NCBI RefSeq assembly: GCF_000328565.1
Contig: NC_019966.1
Span: 4,960,001 to 5,024,000, forward strand
Origin: Mycobacterium sp. JS623
GTDB taxonomy: Bacteria > Actinomycetota > Actinomycetes > Mycobacteriales > Mycobacteriaceae
Length of the DNA: 64,000 nt
Direction of reading: 5' to 3'
Shown here: piece by piece, positions 8,429 to 17,110 of the stretch
Numbering within the stretch: position 1 is the first letter of the stretch
Layout: each line of letters starts with the position of its first letter
Notes under the pieces: generated by a model
Told to the model about the DNA's origin: nothing
The model's database searches: none
What the model saw: only the letters and a program-made list of their open reading frames with translations
Translations under genes and position numbers: made by a program

Positions 8429-9211
8429 GTGATCGGAGCGCAGATTGCGGCTTATGTGCTTGCGGGGATCGCCGCGCTGGAGGCGGTGGCGATCGTCGTC
8501 GGCTGGGTGCTCTACCGGCGTCAGCAGGACGAACTCGAGGAGTTGCGGCGTCGACTCGACACCAGAAACACGCTGCTCACGGGTGGCCGGGAGGCCGTCA
8601 AGCAGGTCTGGCAGACCGCCAACATCCTGCGCAAGGACGGGCTGGGCGCGGCGGTCCGGTCCTCGATCGAGGATCTCGCCGACTGGGCGGAGGTCGAACG
8701 ACCTGATCTGGCGCGGCTGGCCCTGAACGGCAAGGTCGCGATCGTGTTCTCCGACATCGAGGAGTCGACGGCACTCAACGAGCGCATCGGTGACCGGGCG
8801 TGGGTCCGGCTGATCGGCAGCCACGACAAGCTGGTCCGCAAGCACGTCAAGAAACACTCCGGGCACGTGGTGAAGAGTCAGGGTGATGGCTTCATGATCG
8901 CATTCGCGCAGCCCGAACAGGCGGTGCGGTGCAGCATCGACGTGCAGCGCTCACTTCGCATGCGGCCCAACGGCATTCGCGTCCGAATGGGAATCCATAT
9001 GGGCAAGTCGGTGCGTCGCGGCGACGATCTGTTCGGCCGCAACGTCGCGATGGCGGCGCGGGTGGCCGCGGAGGCGGACGGCGGCGAGATTCTTGTCAGC
9101 GAGGTGGTTCGCGATGCGGTCAGCGATGAGGACATCGCGTTCGACGATGGTCGCGATGTCGCATTGAAGGGATTCTCCGGCACGCACCGGCTCTACGCTG
9201 TGGCCTGCTAG
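8429..9211 (+). CDS. Class III adenylate/guanylate cyclase, membrane-anchored
   Basis: A GTG-started 260-residue protein. Residues 5-29 are one membrane helix, then a charged coiled linker ([15 protein letters not shown]), then the class III catalytic domain from about 100. Both metal-binding aspartates are present: Asp109 in FSDIEEST and Asp153 in GDGFMIAF. The stretch [27 protein letters not shown] matches bacterial cyclases of the Rv1120c type. As a single-domain protein it should function as a homodimer making cAMP at the inner face of the membrane. No sensor domain is visible. Confidence 0.9.
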   Translation: MIGAQIAAYVLAGIAALEAVAIVVGWVLYRRQQDELEELRRRLDTRNTLLTGGREAVKQVWQTANILRKDGLGAAVRSSIEDLADWAEVERPDLARLALNGKVAIVFSDIEESTALNERIGDRAWVRLIGSHDKLVRKHVKKHSGHVVKSQGDGFMIAFAQPEQAVRCSIDVQRSLRMRPNGIRVRMGIHMGKSVRRGDDLFGRNVAMAARVAAEADGGEILVSEVVRDAVSDEDIAFDDGRDVALKGFSGTHRLYAVAC

Positions 9212-9372
9212 TTGGTGGCCTCGCCGGCCTCGGCCAACCGTCGATGCAGCCGGGCCCGGATGTCCTCGGGTGTGTAGGAGTTGCGCTTGCGTTGGTCGCG
9301 CGCGACCAGCACACCGCCTGCCACCACGCCGGCGACTCCGGCCAGTCCAACCCACTTCCATATGCCACGCAT
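9208..9372 (-). CDS. Small membrane protein, 54 aa
   Basis: A short frame from ATG encoding one glycine/valine-rich membrane helix ([18 protein letters not shown]) followed by a basic turn and a charged amphipathic tail ([15 protein letters not shown]). The design and codon usage are those of a real mycobacterial small protein. Its stop overlaps the stop of the convergent cyclase gene. It diverges from the papain-like gene. Function unknown. Confidence 0.65.
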   Translation of the reverse strand: MRGIWKWVGLAGVAGVVAGGVLVARDQRKRNSYTPEDIRARLHRRLAEAGEATN

Positions 9373-9398
9373 CCCAAGAGTCTGCCTAAGCTGCTGGC

Positions 9399-10094
9399 GT
9401 GAAGGAAAGCACCGTGTCGCTTCAGCGCGCCCTGGACGAGACCCGGACCGGCGATATCTGGCTGTTTCGCGGCAGCTCCGGACCGGACCGAGCGATCCGG
9501 ACGCTGAGCAACGCCCCGGTGAACCACGTGGGGATGACGGTCGCGATCGACGACCTGCCGCCGCTGATGTGGAGCGCGGAGCTCGGCAACAAGCTGGTCG
9601 ACGTTTGGTCTGGCGGCCACCATCGTGGCGTTCAGCTCAACGACGCGCGTGAATCCGTCGAACAATGGTGGAACGTCTACGGACAGCGCTGCTGGCTGCG
9701 TCAGCTCACGCCATACGCCACCCGCGAGCAGGAGGACCGGCTACTACGGGTCATCGCACGGATGGACGGCACACCGTTTCCGAGCACTGCACGCGTGACT
9801 GGCCGATGGTTTCGTGGCCGGGTGCCGACGGCAGGTGACTGGACGCGCGGAATACCGTTCCTCGACAAGAGGGTCCAGGAGTCGACGAAGCGACGGAAGG
9901 CGGAGAAGCGCAAGATGGGGTTGGAAACTGCGTACTGTGCCGAGACCGTCGCCATCACGTACGAGGAGATGGGCTTGCTCGTCACTGACAAGGATTCGAA
10001 TTGGTTTGACCCTGGCCGCTTCTGGAGCGGCGACGCGCTGCCACTGGCGCCCGGATATCAACTCAGCGACGAAATCGCCGTCACCGTCGACTAA
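9399..10094 (+). CDS. Permuted papain-like (YiiX/NlpC-P60-type) protein
   Basis: A GTG-started 231-residue protein. GDIWLFRG at the N-terminus, NHVGM (the likely catalytic His) and a later YCAETVAITYEEMGLL with the likely nucleophilic Cys match the circularly permuted papain fold of the YiiX/YebB/LRAT group. Between these lie a tryptophan-rich stretch and a basic segment (KRRKAEKRK). No signal peptide is evident, so it is probably cytoplasmic. Members hydrolyse amide or ester bonds in lipids or peptides, but this one has no assigned substrate. Confidence 0.7.
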   Translation: MKESTVSLQRALDETRTGDIWLFRGSSGPDRAIRTLSNAPVNHVGMTVAIDDLPPLMWSAELGNKLVDVWSGGHHRGVQLNDARESVEQWWNVYGQRCWLRQLTPYATREQEDRLLRVIARMDGTPFPSTARVTGRWFRGRVPTAGDWTRGIPFLDKRVQESTKRRKAEKRKMGLETAYCAETVAITYEEMGLLVTDKDSNWFDPGRFWSGDALPLAPGYQLSDEIAVTVD

Positions 10095-10101
10095 TTGGCG
10101 C

Positions 10102-11088
10102 TCAGAGCCGGGCGAAGCATGGGTTCGCGTCCTCTTTCGGAATCGACGCATTCTGGCTCGAGAACGTCCCTACGACTCCGGTGTCGGTCACTTTGACGCT
10201 GTCGGCGTGGATGCCGAGAGGATAGTTGTCGTTCAGTTTCTTCGTCAGGTTGTTCAGCGCCGTCTGCACCACGTCCTTCGGCAGCAGGCCGGTGACGTCT
10301 ACGACATCCAGGTTCAGATCACCGTCGGTGACGACTGGCTTGGCGCTGATGCTGCTGCCGCTGGCCTCCATGATGACGGTGCCCGCGGCAGGGTCGGTGC
10401 TCACGCCGGTAACGAGATTGCCCACCGCCGGAAGGTTGGCGGCCACCGTGTCCTTGATGCCGGCCGACGTCCAGGACAGGGTCGCGGTCAGCGATCCGAT
10501 AGTGCCCTTCGAGTTCGCGGAATCCTGCAGCCGCACGTCTTTGAGGGTCACGTCGGCCGTCATTCCGTCAGCGCTCTGCACGCGCTTACCTGCGGTGGTG
10601 ACCGAGATGTTGGTGTAGTGGCCGGTGATGTGCTGCCACAGGAAGGGCGGATTGACCCCGAAGGAGATGGACACGCCGTCCTGCACCACGCACTCGGCGA
10701 CCTGGGTCAAGACCTTGTCGGCACGGTACCGAGCGTAGAGTTCTCCGCCTGCCAAACCACCGATGAGCAGCGCAACCACGATAACGACGACGAGAATGAT
10801 CGTCTGGCGGCTGCGGCGACGCGGGCGGCTCTTCTTCTCGGGCGTCGACGGAGGGGGCGGTGGCGGTGTCCGCCAAATCTGTTGCGTGAGAGCCACATCC
10901 GCGGGTGATTGCGGACGCGGGATCCGCTGAGTGGGCCCGGCATCGGGTCGTTGCGGCTGGCGCAGTTGCTCGGTCGGCGGCTCGGGCCGACGGGGAGGCT
11001 GCGGGCGGCGCCCAGGCGGTCCCGGCGGTGGCGGTGGCGTACCCCTGCCGCGCCAGTCAGGTTGCCCGGGGCGTTGAGGCGGAGTCAC
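10102..11088 (-). CDS. LmeA-like (DUF2993) phospholipid-binding protein with Pro-rich N-terminus
   Basis: 328 residues. The first ~90 are proline/arginine-rich and cytoplasmic (PPPPPG, PPPPPPS), then comes a single membrane helix (IILVVVIVVALLIGGLAGG), then an exported DUF2993 domain. That domain is the fold of mycobacterial LmeA, a mannosyltransferase-associated lipid-binding protein of cell-envelope assembly; the start GELYARYRADKVLTQVAECV is typical. The long proline-rich extension is unlike LmeA itself and recalls envelope-assembly scaffold proteins. GTG start. Confidence 0.85.
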   Translation of the reverse strand: MTPPQRPGQPDWRGRGTPPPPPGPPGRRPQPPRRPEPPTEQLRQPQRPDAGPTQRIPRPQSPADVALTQQIWRTPPPPPPSTPEKKSRPRRRSRQTIILVVVIVVALLIGGLAGGELYARYRADKVLTQVAECVVQDGVSISFGVNPPFLWQHITGHYTNISVTTAGKRVQSADGMTADVTLKDVRLQDSANSKGTIGSLTATLSWTSAGIKDTVAANLPAVGNLVTGVSTDPAAGTVIMEASGSSISAKPVVTDGDLNLDVVDVTGLLPKDVVQTALNNLTKKLNDNYPLGIHADSVKVTDTGVVGTFSSQNASIPKEDANPCFARL

Positions 11089-11393
11089 GTGCGCGATTCT
11101 GCCTCATCTCGGGGTCAGTACACGGTGATCTCGGCCAGCTCGAGTGTCTTCTCTGCGCTCTGGCGCGACGGTGTTCGCCGTGCCCTGTCAGCCTTTGAAG
11201 AAAGTGCCGAAGTGCTCGACCGTCGATCATCTCCGCTGCGCGGACCCTACCTGCGCTTTACCGGTTGGTTGGCGCACCGGCTTCCTGCTAGCAGCAGGGC
11301 TCAAACGGGTGTTAGCAACGACGACAGCCGCTTGCTCGGGCGCGATGATTTCTCCTGAGGCCAAAGAGGGCGTCAATCAGACGGGAGAACATC
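11089..11393. other. Intergenic interval between divergent genes
   Basis: About 305 bases between the LmeA-like gene and the small secreted protein genes, so it should hold promoters in both directions. I see a perfect short palindrome CTGCTAGCAG near 11284. Short minus-strand frames end here but are too brief to assign. Confidence 0.4.
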
Positions 11394-11654
11394 ATGAAGA
11401 CGATCAAGTACATCGCACCGTGGTTGGCAGCAGCTGCAATCGGTGCAGCGGTGGCCCTCGCCCCGATCGCCAGCGCTGCTACCCCTCCGGCCCCCGCGGC
11501 CACGACGGGCACCGCTAGCACGGCTGGTACCGCTGGCACCGATCCTCTGGTGCCATTCGGCACCGAGCCGCACAGCCCGTACGTGTTCGGCTACCACGTC
11601 TCGGATCACGACGAGTCCAACACCACCAACGGCCAAGTCGACGTCCCGTTCTGA
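11394..11654 (+). CDS. Small secreted protein, tandem copy 1
   Basis: 86 residues with a clear Sec signal peptide (basic MKTIKY, hydrophobic WLAAAAIGAAVALAPIASA, AxA cleavage site). The mature part has an Ala/Thr/Pro-rich linker and then a conserved acidic tail with FGTEPHSPYVFGYHV and VDVPF at the very end. A GGGAGAACATC ribosome site precedes the ATG. No enzymatic motif. The next gene is a paralogue with the same plan, 26 bases downstream. Confidence 0.8.
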   Translation: MKTIKYIAPWLAAAAIGAAVALAPIASAATPPAPAATTGTASTAGTAGTDPLVPFGTEPHSPYVFGYHVSDHDESNTTNGQVDVPF

Positions 11655-11680
11655 TCCATCCCCACCAACAGGAGATCCTC

Positions 11681-11923
11681 ATGAAGATCGCCAAGTTCGG
11701 CGCACCGTGGTTGGCCGCAGCCGCGATGGGAGCCGCGGTGGCGCTCGCGCCCATCGCCGGTGCCGCCACCCAGGCGGCGCCGGTCCCGACCGACACGACG
11801 CACACAGCCCCCGCCGCCGTCACCGATACCGATCCGGCCACGCCGTACGGCACGGACCCCGAGAGTCCGGCCATCTTCGGTTACCACACCTGGCTCGACG
11901 ACGACGTCGACGTGCCCTTCTGA
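11681..11923 (+). CDS. Small secreted protein, tandem copy 2
   Basis: 80 residues with a signal peptide nearly identical to that of the upstream copy (APWLAAAA followed by GAAVALAPIAGA), a Thr/Ala-rich linker, and the same terminal plan: PYGTDPESPAIFGYH then DVDVPF. It has a CAGGAGATCCTC ribosome site. The conserved YGT-D/E-P-x-SP and xFGYH motifs, kept while the linker diverged, suggest a binding surface. Function unknown. Confidence 0.8.
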   Translation: MKIAKFGAPWLAAAAMGAAVALAPIAGAATQAAPVPTDTTHTAPAAVTDTDPATPYGTDPESPAIFGYHTWLDDDVDVPF

Positions 11924-11947
11924 CTCGGCGCCCTCACCGCCGGAGCG

Positions 11948-11981
11948 GCCCGCCACCCGTGAATTCTATTGGGTGGCGGGC
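11948..11981. terminator. Intrinsic terminator hairpin
   Basis: A perfect 11-bp inverted repeat, GCCCGCCACCC and GGGTGGCGGGC, with a 12-base AT-rich loop and followed on the plus strand by TGTTT. It sits between the small secreted protein genes and the convergent lipoprotein gene and should terminate at least the plus-strand transcript. Confidence 0.75.
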
Positions 11982-11985
11982 TGTT

Positions 11986-13263
11986 TCACCTTGTGGTGGT
12001 CGTCGGCATCGGCGAAGAGGTCAGCGACAGGCCCGCGTAGATCTCGTCGAGCATGACCGGCAACAAAGCCTGCGCGGTCGTCTTGCCCTCTGGCGAAAGC
12101 GTCAGGTTCGTCCAAATAACCAGCGCCACATCGTTATCCGGGTCGTAGCCCATAAATGAGTTGAAGCCGGGAAGTTCGCCGCCATGGTAGAACATCGCAG
12201 CGTTGGGGCCGAACCGCTGATATGAGATCCCATACCCGTACTTCTGACCGTCAGGGGCGTTCGGATCCTCGGCCTGCAGGCTCGCCATCCACTGGTGTTG
12301 GTAGTCGGCGTTGAAGACCGTGCCCGTGACGAGGGCTTTCATCCACTTCGCCAGGTCGTCGGCTGTGGATATCGCTCCACCTGCCGCCGTGGCGTAGGAG
12401 GGGTTCTGGTTCGTGTAGTCGATCGGTGGCAAGGTGCCGGCCCGCGCGGCGGCTTGCATGTCAGCGGGATACGGCTCGTCGGCCATAGCGTAGAAGCTGC
12501 CGCCGTACATATAGCCGTGTGAGTAGGGCGCCGGCATCGCCGTGTCGTCGGCCGCGGGCAGCGATGTCTGCGTGAGGCCGACAGGACCGAACAGCCGGTC
12601 TGCGAATTGCTCGGCCAACGGACGTCCGCCGATCTTCTCCGCAATGAGACCAAGAAGCGCGTAGTTGGTATTGCTGTAGTCATAGGCGGCGTCGGGCGCG
12701 AAAAGCGGCGGATGCCGGAACGCGATGTCCAGCACCTCCCGCGGTATCCACGCCTTTGCGGGGTCAGCATCCATGACGGCCGCAAGCGCGGGATCGGTCG
12801 TGTATCCATACAGCCCGCTGCGCATCTTCAAAAGCTCTGCGACGGTGATGTTCTCGCCGTTCGGGACGTCGGGTAGATAGGCCGATACCGGATCACTGAA
12901 TTTCAGCTTGCCGTCCTGGGCGAGTAGCACGATCAGCGCCGCGGTCATGGTCTTGGTGTTCGAGGCGATCCTGAAATGCGTGCCCGCCGTAGGCGGTGTG
13001 TGCGCGCCGAGCTCGGTGGTACCGACTGCAACGGTGAAGTTGCCGCGCGGGGTGTGCAGCAGCACCATCGCCCCGGGTACCTTCAGTTGCTCGGCGGCAT
13101 GTTCGACGACAGCCTGAAATGCCTTCGGATCGATGGGTTTCAGCGCAGACGATGGTGCGGCGCTCGTCGCGGTCGTCGTCGGCGATGCGGTCGTCGGCTC
13201 GGTAGTAGACGAACAGCCAGCGACCAACATTGCAACGCACGCCGCAGCCAAGACTCTGCCCAT
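11986..13263 (-). CDS. Serine hydrolase lipoprotein, class C beta-lactamase fold
   Basis: 425 residues from the ATG at MGRVLAAACVAMLVAGC, an excellent lipoprotein signal with an LVAGC lipobox; a longer upstream frame is rejected because it would bury the signal. A Ser/Thr-rich spacer is followed by a class C beta-lactamase/D,D-peptidase domain: SxxK in IASNTKT, YxN in YDYSNTNY, and HxG in FYHGGELPG. Members include esterases and peptidoglycan-type D,D-carboxypeptidases such as LpqK/LpqF-like lipoproteins. It acts outside the membrane; the true substrate is unknown. Confidence 0.88.
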   Translation of the reverse strand: MGRVLAAACVAMLVAGCSSTTEPTTASPTTTATSAAPSSALKPIDPKAFQAVVEHAAEQLKVPGAMVLLHTPRGNFTVAVGTTELGAHTPPTAGTHFRIASNTKTMTAALIVLLAQDGKLKFSDPVSAYLPDVPNGENITVAELLKMRSGLYGYTTDPALAAVMDADPAKAWIPREVLDIAFRHPPLFAPDAAYDYSNTNYALLGLIAEKIGGRPLAEQFADRLFGPVGLTQTSLPAADDTAMPAPYSHGYMYGGSFYAMADEPYPADMQAAARAGTLPPIDYTNQNPSYATAAGGAISTADDLAKWMKALVTGTVFNADYQHQWMASLQAEDPNAPDGQKYGYGISYQRFGPNAAMFYHGGELPGFNSFMGYDPDNDVALVIWTNLTLSPEGKTTAQALLPVMLDEIYAGLSLTSSPMPTTTTR

Positions 13264-13363
13264 AGGCGACAGTAGCCCGGCCGAGCAGCCCAAATCGGCG
13301 TTTGGGCTGAGCCGGACGACTACAGTTCGGCCACGGCCCGATGAGGATCCTCGGGCTAGACGG

Positions 13364-14110
13364 TCACACTGTTCCGCGCGCAGCCCATGCGGTTGCGGTA
13401 ACAGTGAACGGCCCGTTGCCCAGACGTTCACGGGCCACCGACGCCAAACGAACGCGACCCTCGTCATCGAGGCGCTGGACATAATCGCCGGCCGGGCCGA
13501 CACCGAATGTGTAGGGCTCCCACCATTCCTCAAAGCTTGGATGAACAACGTCGACCGCTATCGAGTCTTCCTCCACATCGCGCAGCCCCGCAGCGTCGAA
13601 CAGCTCCGTCAGGTGTCCCCTGTGCGCGCCGGAAAGAAGCGCCTCATCTTCGGCCTCAGGGTCGATCACGTGAACCGCATCCCAGAACGGCGCCAGGGCA
13701 CCGGTCGGCCCGTCCCACACGCACGCCGCGACCACGCCGCCGGGCCGGGTCACGCGCGCCATCTGTCCGATCGCCAGCACCGGATCCGTCATGAAGTGCA
13801 CGACCAGCTGCGCAAGCGCAGCGTCGAAAGCCGCAGTGTCGTAAGGCAATTCCTCGGCTGTGCCTCGACGCACCTCGATCTCTGGGAAGCGCGCGCGGAT
13901 CGCGTCGACGAACGGCGGCGAAGGATCGATGGCGGTGACCTCGGCACCACCCGAGAGCAACTCCGCCGTCAACGCGCCGGGCCCGCAACCGACGTCGAGT
14001 ACCTTTGCCTCCGGGCCGATCCCGGCGAATGCCACAAAGACCTTGGCAAGAGGCTCGGCGTACCGGCCCATATACCGCGTGTAGGCGTCCGGCGACACGA
14101 CGAAACTCAT
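13364..14110 (-). CDS. Class I SAM-dependent methyltransferase
   Basis: 248 residues, methyltransferase type 11-like. Motif I is VLDVGCGPGALTAELL, with the acidic residue ending strand 2 in TAIDPS and motif III in FDAALAQLVVHFM followed by ARVTRPGGVVAACVWD. The N-terminal SPDAYTRYMGRYAEPLA is common in mycobacterial homologues. Substrate unknown. It stands alone, leftward, with no operon partner. Confidence 0.88.
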   Translation of the reverse strand: MSFVVSPDAYTRYMGRYAEPLAKVFVAFAGIGPEAKVLDVGCGPGALTAELLSGGAEVTAIDPSPPFVDAIRARFPEIEVRRGTAEELPYDTAAFDAALAQLVVHFMTDPVLAIGQMARVTRPGGVVAACVWDGPTGALAPFWDAVHVIDPEAEDEALLSGAHRGHLTELFDAAGLRDVEEDSIAVDVVHPSFEEWWEPYTFGVGPAGDYVQRLDDEGRVRLASVARERLGNGPFTVTATAWAARGTV

Positions 14111-14224
14111 CGGAAAATCCTACGTCGGTTGGCCTGCTGCTCCAGCCAATACGCTCTGCCGGCAGAATAATCGCAGGTCAAGGCCAAAACTGTGTTACGT
14201 TGAACACCTACAGAAGTAGGAAAA

Positions 14225-14395
14225 ATGAATAGTCGTCTAAACAATTTCTGGTACGCAATCGAACATCCGCTGGGACCGTCGCGGGAACTGGCCTCGTACG
14301 CAAACCATCAGGAGAGCGTGGAGCAATTGATTCGGGAGATGAACGAAAGAGTCCTTCCGACCCAACGTGGGCCAGAACACTCGTCTGACGAATAA
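14225..14395 (+). CDS. Small hypothetical protein, 56 aa
   Basis: A short frame from ATG, preceded by AAGTAGGAAAA, encoding a hydrophilic protein (NNFWYAIEHPLGPSREL, then a charged helix QESVEQLIREMNERV). Local base composition is clearly more AT-rich than in neighbouring genes, and the minus strand is not coding here. I do not recognise it. It could be recently acquired or a spurious frame. Confidence 0.4.
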   Translation: MNSRLNNFWYAIEHPLGPSRELASYANHQESVEQLIREMNERVLPTQRGPEHSSDE

Positions 14396-14472
14396 CAAAT
14401 CCGCTTCGTCCGCTAGTCATGTGACGCGCTTGTCTAGTCAGCCTTTTCAGCCAACGCGATGCGCTCGGGGCT

Positions 14473-14615
14473 AGACCCTGGTCAGCGTCGGCGGCCCCCG
14501 CCGCTCGAGCGTCCAGGGCTTCATGAACGAGACGCCGCCGACGCAGCACGTCGCGTCGGTTATAGAGAATCTCCATCGATTCGACGAGACTTTCATCGAA
14601 ATCGAGTTGCGCCAT
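14473..14615 (-). pseudogene. N-terminal fragment of a SAM methyltransferase
   Basis: The minus-strand frame begins MAQLDFDESLVESMEILYNR and continues RDVLRRRRLVHEAL, the N-terminus of a family of mycobacterial methyltransferases that normally goes on with a GERVLDVGCGPG-like motif I. Here the resemblance stops at about residue 37 and no SAM-binding motif follows in any frame, so this is a truncated remnant. The open frame runs on to 14208 with unrelated sequence. Confidence 0.5.
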
Positions 14616-14682
14616 TGCCGAAGGCTACCGAGTGATCTTTGCTGACGGACGCGGTCGAGCAAAGCCGTCCGTCGACGTCGTG

Positions 14683-14721
14683 CTAGACATTGAGGCGGAA
14701 CTCCACCACGTTGCGGTCGGC
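14683..14721 (-). pseudogene. Remnant of a ychF 3' end
   Basis: Read on the minus strand, the 39 bases encode ADRNVVEFRLNV and then TAG. The intact ychF gene 1.2 kb to the right ends [12 protein letters not shown] and TAG. No upstream ychF sequence is recognisable, so this is a short relic or partial duplication. Confidence 0.45.
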
Positions 14722-14786
14722 CTTTCGATCCGGACTCCTTACTGTTTGTTACCGATGCGTCATGACAGCGCTGAAAGAATGCGGAT

Positions 14787-15209
14787 ATGACGGCACCAGC
14801 AATTATCGGGCTCGGGCATCTGGACTTCACAGTCTCCGACGGTGATCGGGCGATGCGATGGTGGGAGCAGGTACTGGGTTTCAAGCTTCTCGCCGCTAAC
14901 TGGGAGGGACCGGGATTTCGGGGATGGACCATGGCTCACCCCAGCGGCCTGGTTGTCACAGCTGTGACGCACGCCGAAGGCGACGCTACGGCGTTTGATG
15001 AACGCAAGGTGGGGCTCGACCACGTGGCGTTTCGTGTCAGCGACCTCGCCGCCCTTGAAGCGTGGGCAACCCACCTCGACGCGCTCGGCATCACGCACTC
15101 AGGTGTTCAAGACGCAGGGGGAAAACGTGGGGGCCCGCTCATCGTCTTACGCGACCCCGACAACATTCAGATCGAATTGACGGCGGGCTGGCACATGTCA
15201 CCGGCCTAA
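14787..15209 (+). CDS. VOC family protein (glyoxalase/dioxygenase fold)
   Basis: 140 residues with the paired beta-alpha-beta-beta-beta modules of the vicinal oxygen chelate fold: LGHLDFTVSDGDRAMRWWEQ starts module one, and LDHVAFRVSDLAALEAW starts module two. Candidate metal ligands are the His of each start (HLD, HVA) and the Glu of IQIELT near the end. The DPDNIQIEL ending is typical of glyoxalase/bleomycin-resistance-like proteins. Substrate unknown. Confidence 0.85.
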   Translation: MTAPAIIGLGHLDFTVSDGDRAMRWWEQVLGFKLLAANWEGPGFRGWTMAHPSGLVVTAVTHAEGDATAFDERKVGLDHVAFRVSDLAALEAWATHLDALGITHSGVQDAGGKRGGPLIVLRDPDNIQIELTAGWHMSPA

Positions 15210-15305
15210 CCAAAGCGCAGCTCAGCTCGTCGATCGAGACGTTGATTCGAAGCGGACCTGACCACGTCGGCGTCGGCCCAGGAGGTCCGAATCCGGCCGC
15301 GAGCA

Positions 15306-15857
15306 CTAGCGTGCTTCGTCTAGAGGCGTCAACCGGATGACCGGGATCGTCCGCGCCGCACCACTTCGCTTGTCGTGCAAAGCGAAAACGTTGCTGAGCC
15401 GGTCAATGGCGAGCTCGTACAGGCGGTCTCGGTCGGCCCCGACGGCTTCCCTTGCGAGGAACGAACCGCCCCGAGGGCCTATGTGCAACTCACATTCGGG
15501 GTGAGCGCGCAGGTTGTGATACCACGCCGGATGGCGGGAGCCTCCGTAGTTCGACGCAATGAGTACTACGTCATCACCGTCCGTGAAGTAGGCAAGTGGA
15601 ACTTCTCGATGTTCGCCGCTACGCGCACCCACCGAAGTCAACACCACCATCGGCAAATTAGCGCTCAGCTTCAACCGCCCCCTCGTGGCTTTGATCAACG
15701 GCGCCTCGAAGCGGTTGATCCTCGGCCAGACGTGAGTCATAGCAGCCTTACTGAGGACGATGGGAGCACCCAGCCACCACCACATTCTCCGTCGCCATCG
15801 CCCGCGATTCTGCAGATCGACGCGTGTGATTCCTTGGATCGTGTCCCCCGACTCCAC
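15306..15857 (-). CDS. Deazaflavin (F420)-dependent nitroreductase family protein
   Basis: 183 residues of the DUF385/Ddn split-barrel family. Diagnostic stretches are VVLTSVGARSGEHREVPLAYF, VLIASNYGGSRHPAWYHNL and ECELHIG, which bind F420 in characterised mycobacterial members. An N-terminal extension of about 60 residues precedes the core. It probably reduces quinones or similar substrates at the membrane; substrate unproven. Confidence 0.9.
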   Translation of the reverse strand: MESGDTIQGITRVDLQNRGRWRRRMWWWLGAPIVLSKAAMTHVWPRINRFEAPLIKATRGRLKLSANLPMVVLTSVGARSGEHREVPLAYFTDGDDVVLIASNYGGSRHPAWYHNLRAHPECELHIGPRGGSFLAREAVGADRDRLYELAIDRLSNVFALHDKRSGAARTIPVIRLTPLDEAR

Positions 15858-15953
15858 CGGCTGATTTTAGGGCCAGCTCCAAGGACGTCGCGGCATTTCA
15901 CATCTGCTTAGCAGGCCCATGCTTCAGCCAGTCAGTGTCCAGCGGCTTTGCCG

Positions 15954-17033
15954 CTAGACGTTGAACCGGAATTCGACCACGTCGCCGTCGGCCATCACAT
16001 AGTCCTTGCCCTCCATCCGCACCTTGCCCGCGGCCTTCGCTGCCGCCATCGACCCGGCCGCAACAAGGTCATCGAAGGACACGATCTCGGCTTTGATGAA
16101 GCCCTTCTCGAAATCGGTGTGGATGACACCGGCGGCCTTCGGCGCGGTGTCGCCCTGGTGAATCGTCCACGCGCGCGACTCTTTTGGACCCGCAGTCAGG
16201 TAGGTCTGCAACTTCAACGTGTGAAAACCCGCCCGCGCCAACGCATCCAGCCCACGCTCGGTTTGACCGATCGACTCGAGCAGCTCGGCGGCCGATTCGT
16301 CATCGAGCTCCTGCAACTCGGCCTCGATCTTCGCGTCGAGGAACACCGCGTCCGCCGGTGCCACCATCTCCCGCAGCGCGGCCACCTTCGCGTCGTCGGT
16401 CAGCACCGCCTCGTCGGCGTTGAAGACATAGAGGAACGGCTTGGTCGTCAGCAGGTTCAGCTCCCGCAGCTGTGAGGTATCCACCGTCGCCGCGAACAGC
16501 GTGGTGCCGCCGTCGAGAATCTCCTGCGCGGCCACCGCGGCCTCGTGCGCCGCACGACGGTCCTTATGTGTTCGGGCTTCCTTCTCCAGCCGCGGTATTG
16601 CGCGCTCGAGCGTCTGCAGGTCCGCCAGGATTAGTTCGGTCTCGATCACCTCGATATCGGACTTCGGATCGATCCGGCCGTCGACGTGGGCGACGTCGTC
16701 ATCGGTGAACACCCGCACCACCTGACAGATCGCGTCGGCCTCGCGGATGTTGGCCAAGAATTTATTGCCAAGACCAGCGCCTTCCGACGCACCTTTGACG
16801 ATTCCGGCAATATCCACGAAGGTCACCCGCGCCGGTACGATCTTTTCGGAATGAAACATCTCGGCGAGCGTTGACAGCCGCGGATCCGGTAGCGGCACCA
16901 CGCCCTCATTCGGTTCGATCGTCGCGAACGGGTAGTTGGCTGCCAGCACGTTGTTGCGCGTCAGCGCATTGAACAGAGTCGACTTGCCGACATTTGGCAG
17001 TCCAACGATTCCCAGGTTCAGGCCCACAGGCAC
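15954..17033 (-). CDS. ychF: Redox-regulated ATPase YchF
   Basis: 359 residues of the Obg-related YchF subfamily. P-loop [15 protein letters not shown], the switch region [10 protein letters not shown], DxAG in [11 protein letters not shown] (continuing [10 protein letters not shown]), and a C-terminal TGS-like domain ending DGDVVEFRF. The NxxE motif in place of NKxD makes YchF prefer ATP; it binds ribosomes and is linked to stress control. It is divergent from the DUF6542 gene, as in the conserved mycobacterial order. Confidence 0.96.
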   Translation of the reverse strand: MPVGLNLGIVGLPNVGKSTLFNALTRNNVLAANYPFATIEPNEGVVPLPDPRLSTLAEMFHSEKIVPARVTFVDIAGIVKGASEGAGLGNKFLANIREADAICQVVRVFTDDDVAHVDGRIDPKSDIEVIETELILADLQTLERAIPRLEKEARTHKDRRAAHEAAVAAQEILDGGTTLFAATVDTSQLRELNLLTTKPFLYVFNADEAVLTDDAKVAALREMVAPADAVFLDAKIEAELQELDDESAAELLESIGQTERGLDALARAGFHTLKLQTYLTAGPKESRAWTIHQGDTAPKAAGVIHTDFEKGFIKAEIVSFDDLVAAGSMAAAKAAGKVRMEGKDYVMADGDVVEFRFNV

Positions 17034-17110
17034 CAGAGTCTAGGAGATGTGATGGGCGCGCCAGAAGCGCGCTGACAGCTACTTTTAGGTAGAGCCGGTA
17101 CGGTCTACGT

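Noticed and set aside
10095..10115. Sequence resembling one arm of the 63-bp repeat (CAGAGCCGGGC)
   Set aside because: It is the end of the LmeA-like coding sequence (FARL-stop) and lacks the rest of the repeat.
15941..15955. Hairpin AGCGGC-TTT-GCCGCT at the ychF stop as a terminator
   Set aside because: Only a 6-bp stem, no T run in the ychF direction, and it overlaps the stop codon; too weak to call.
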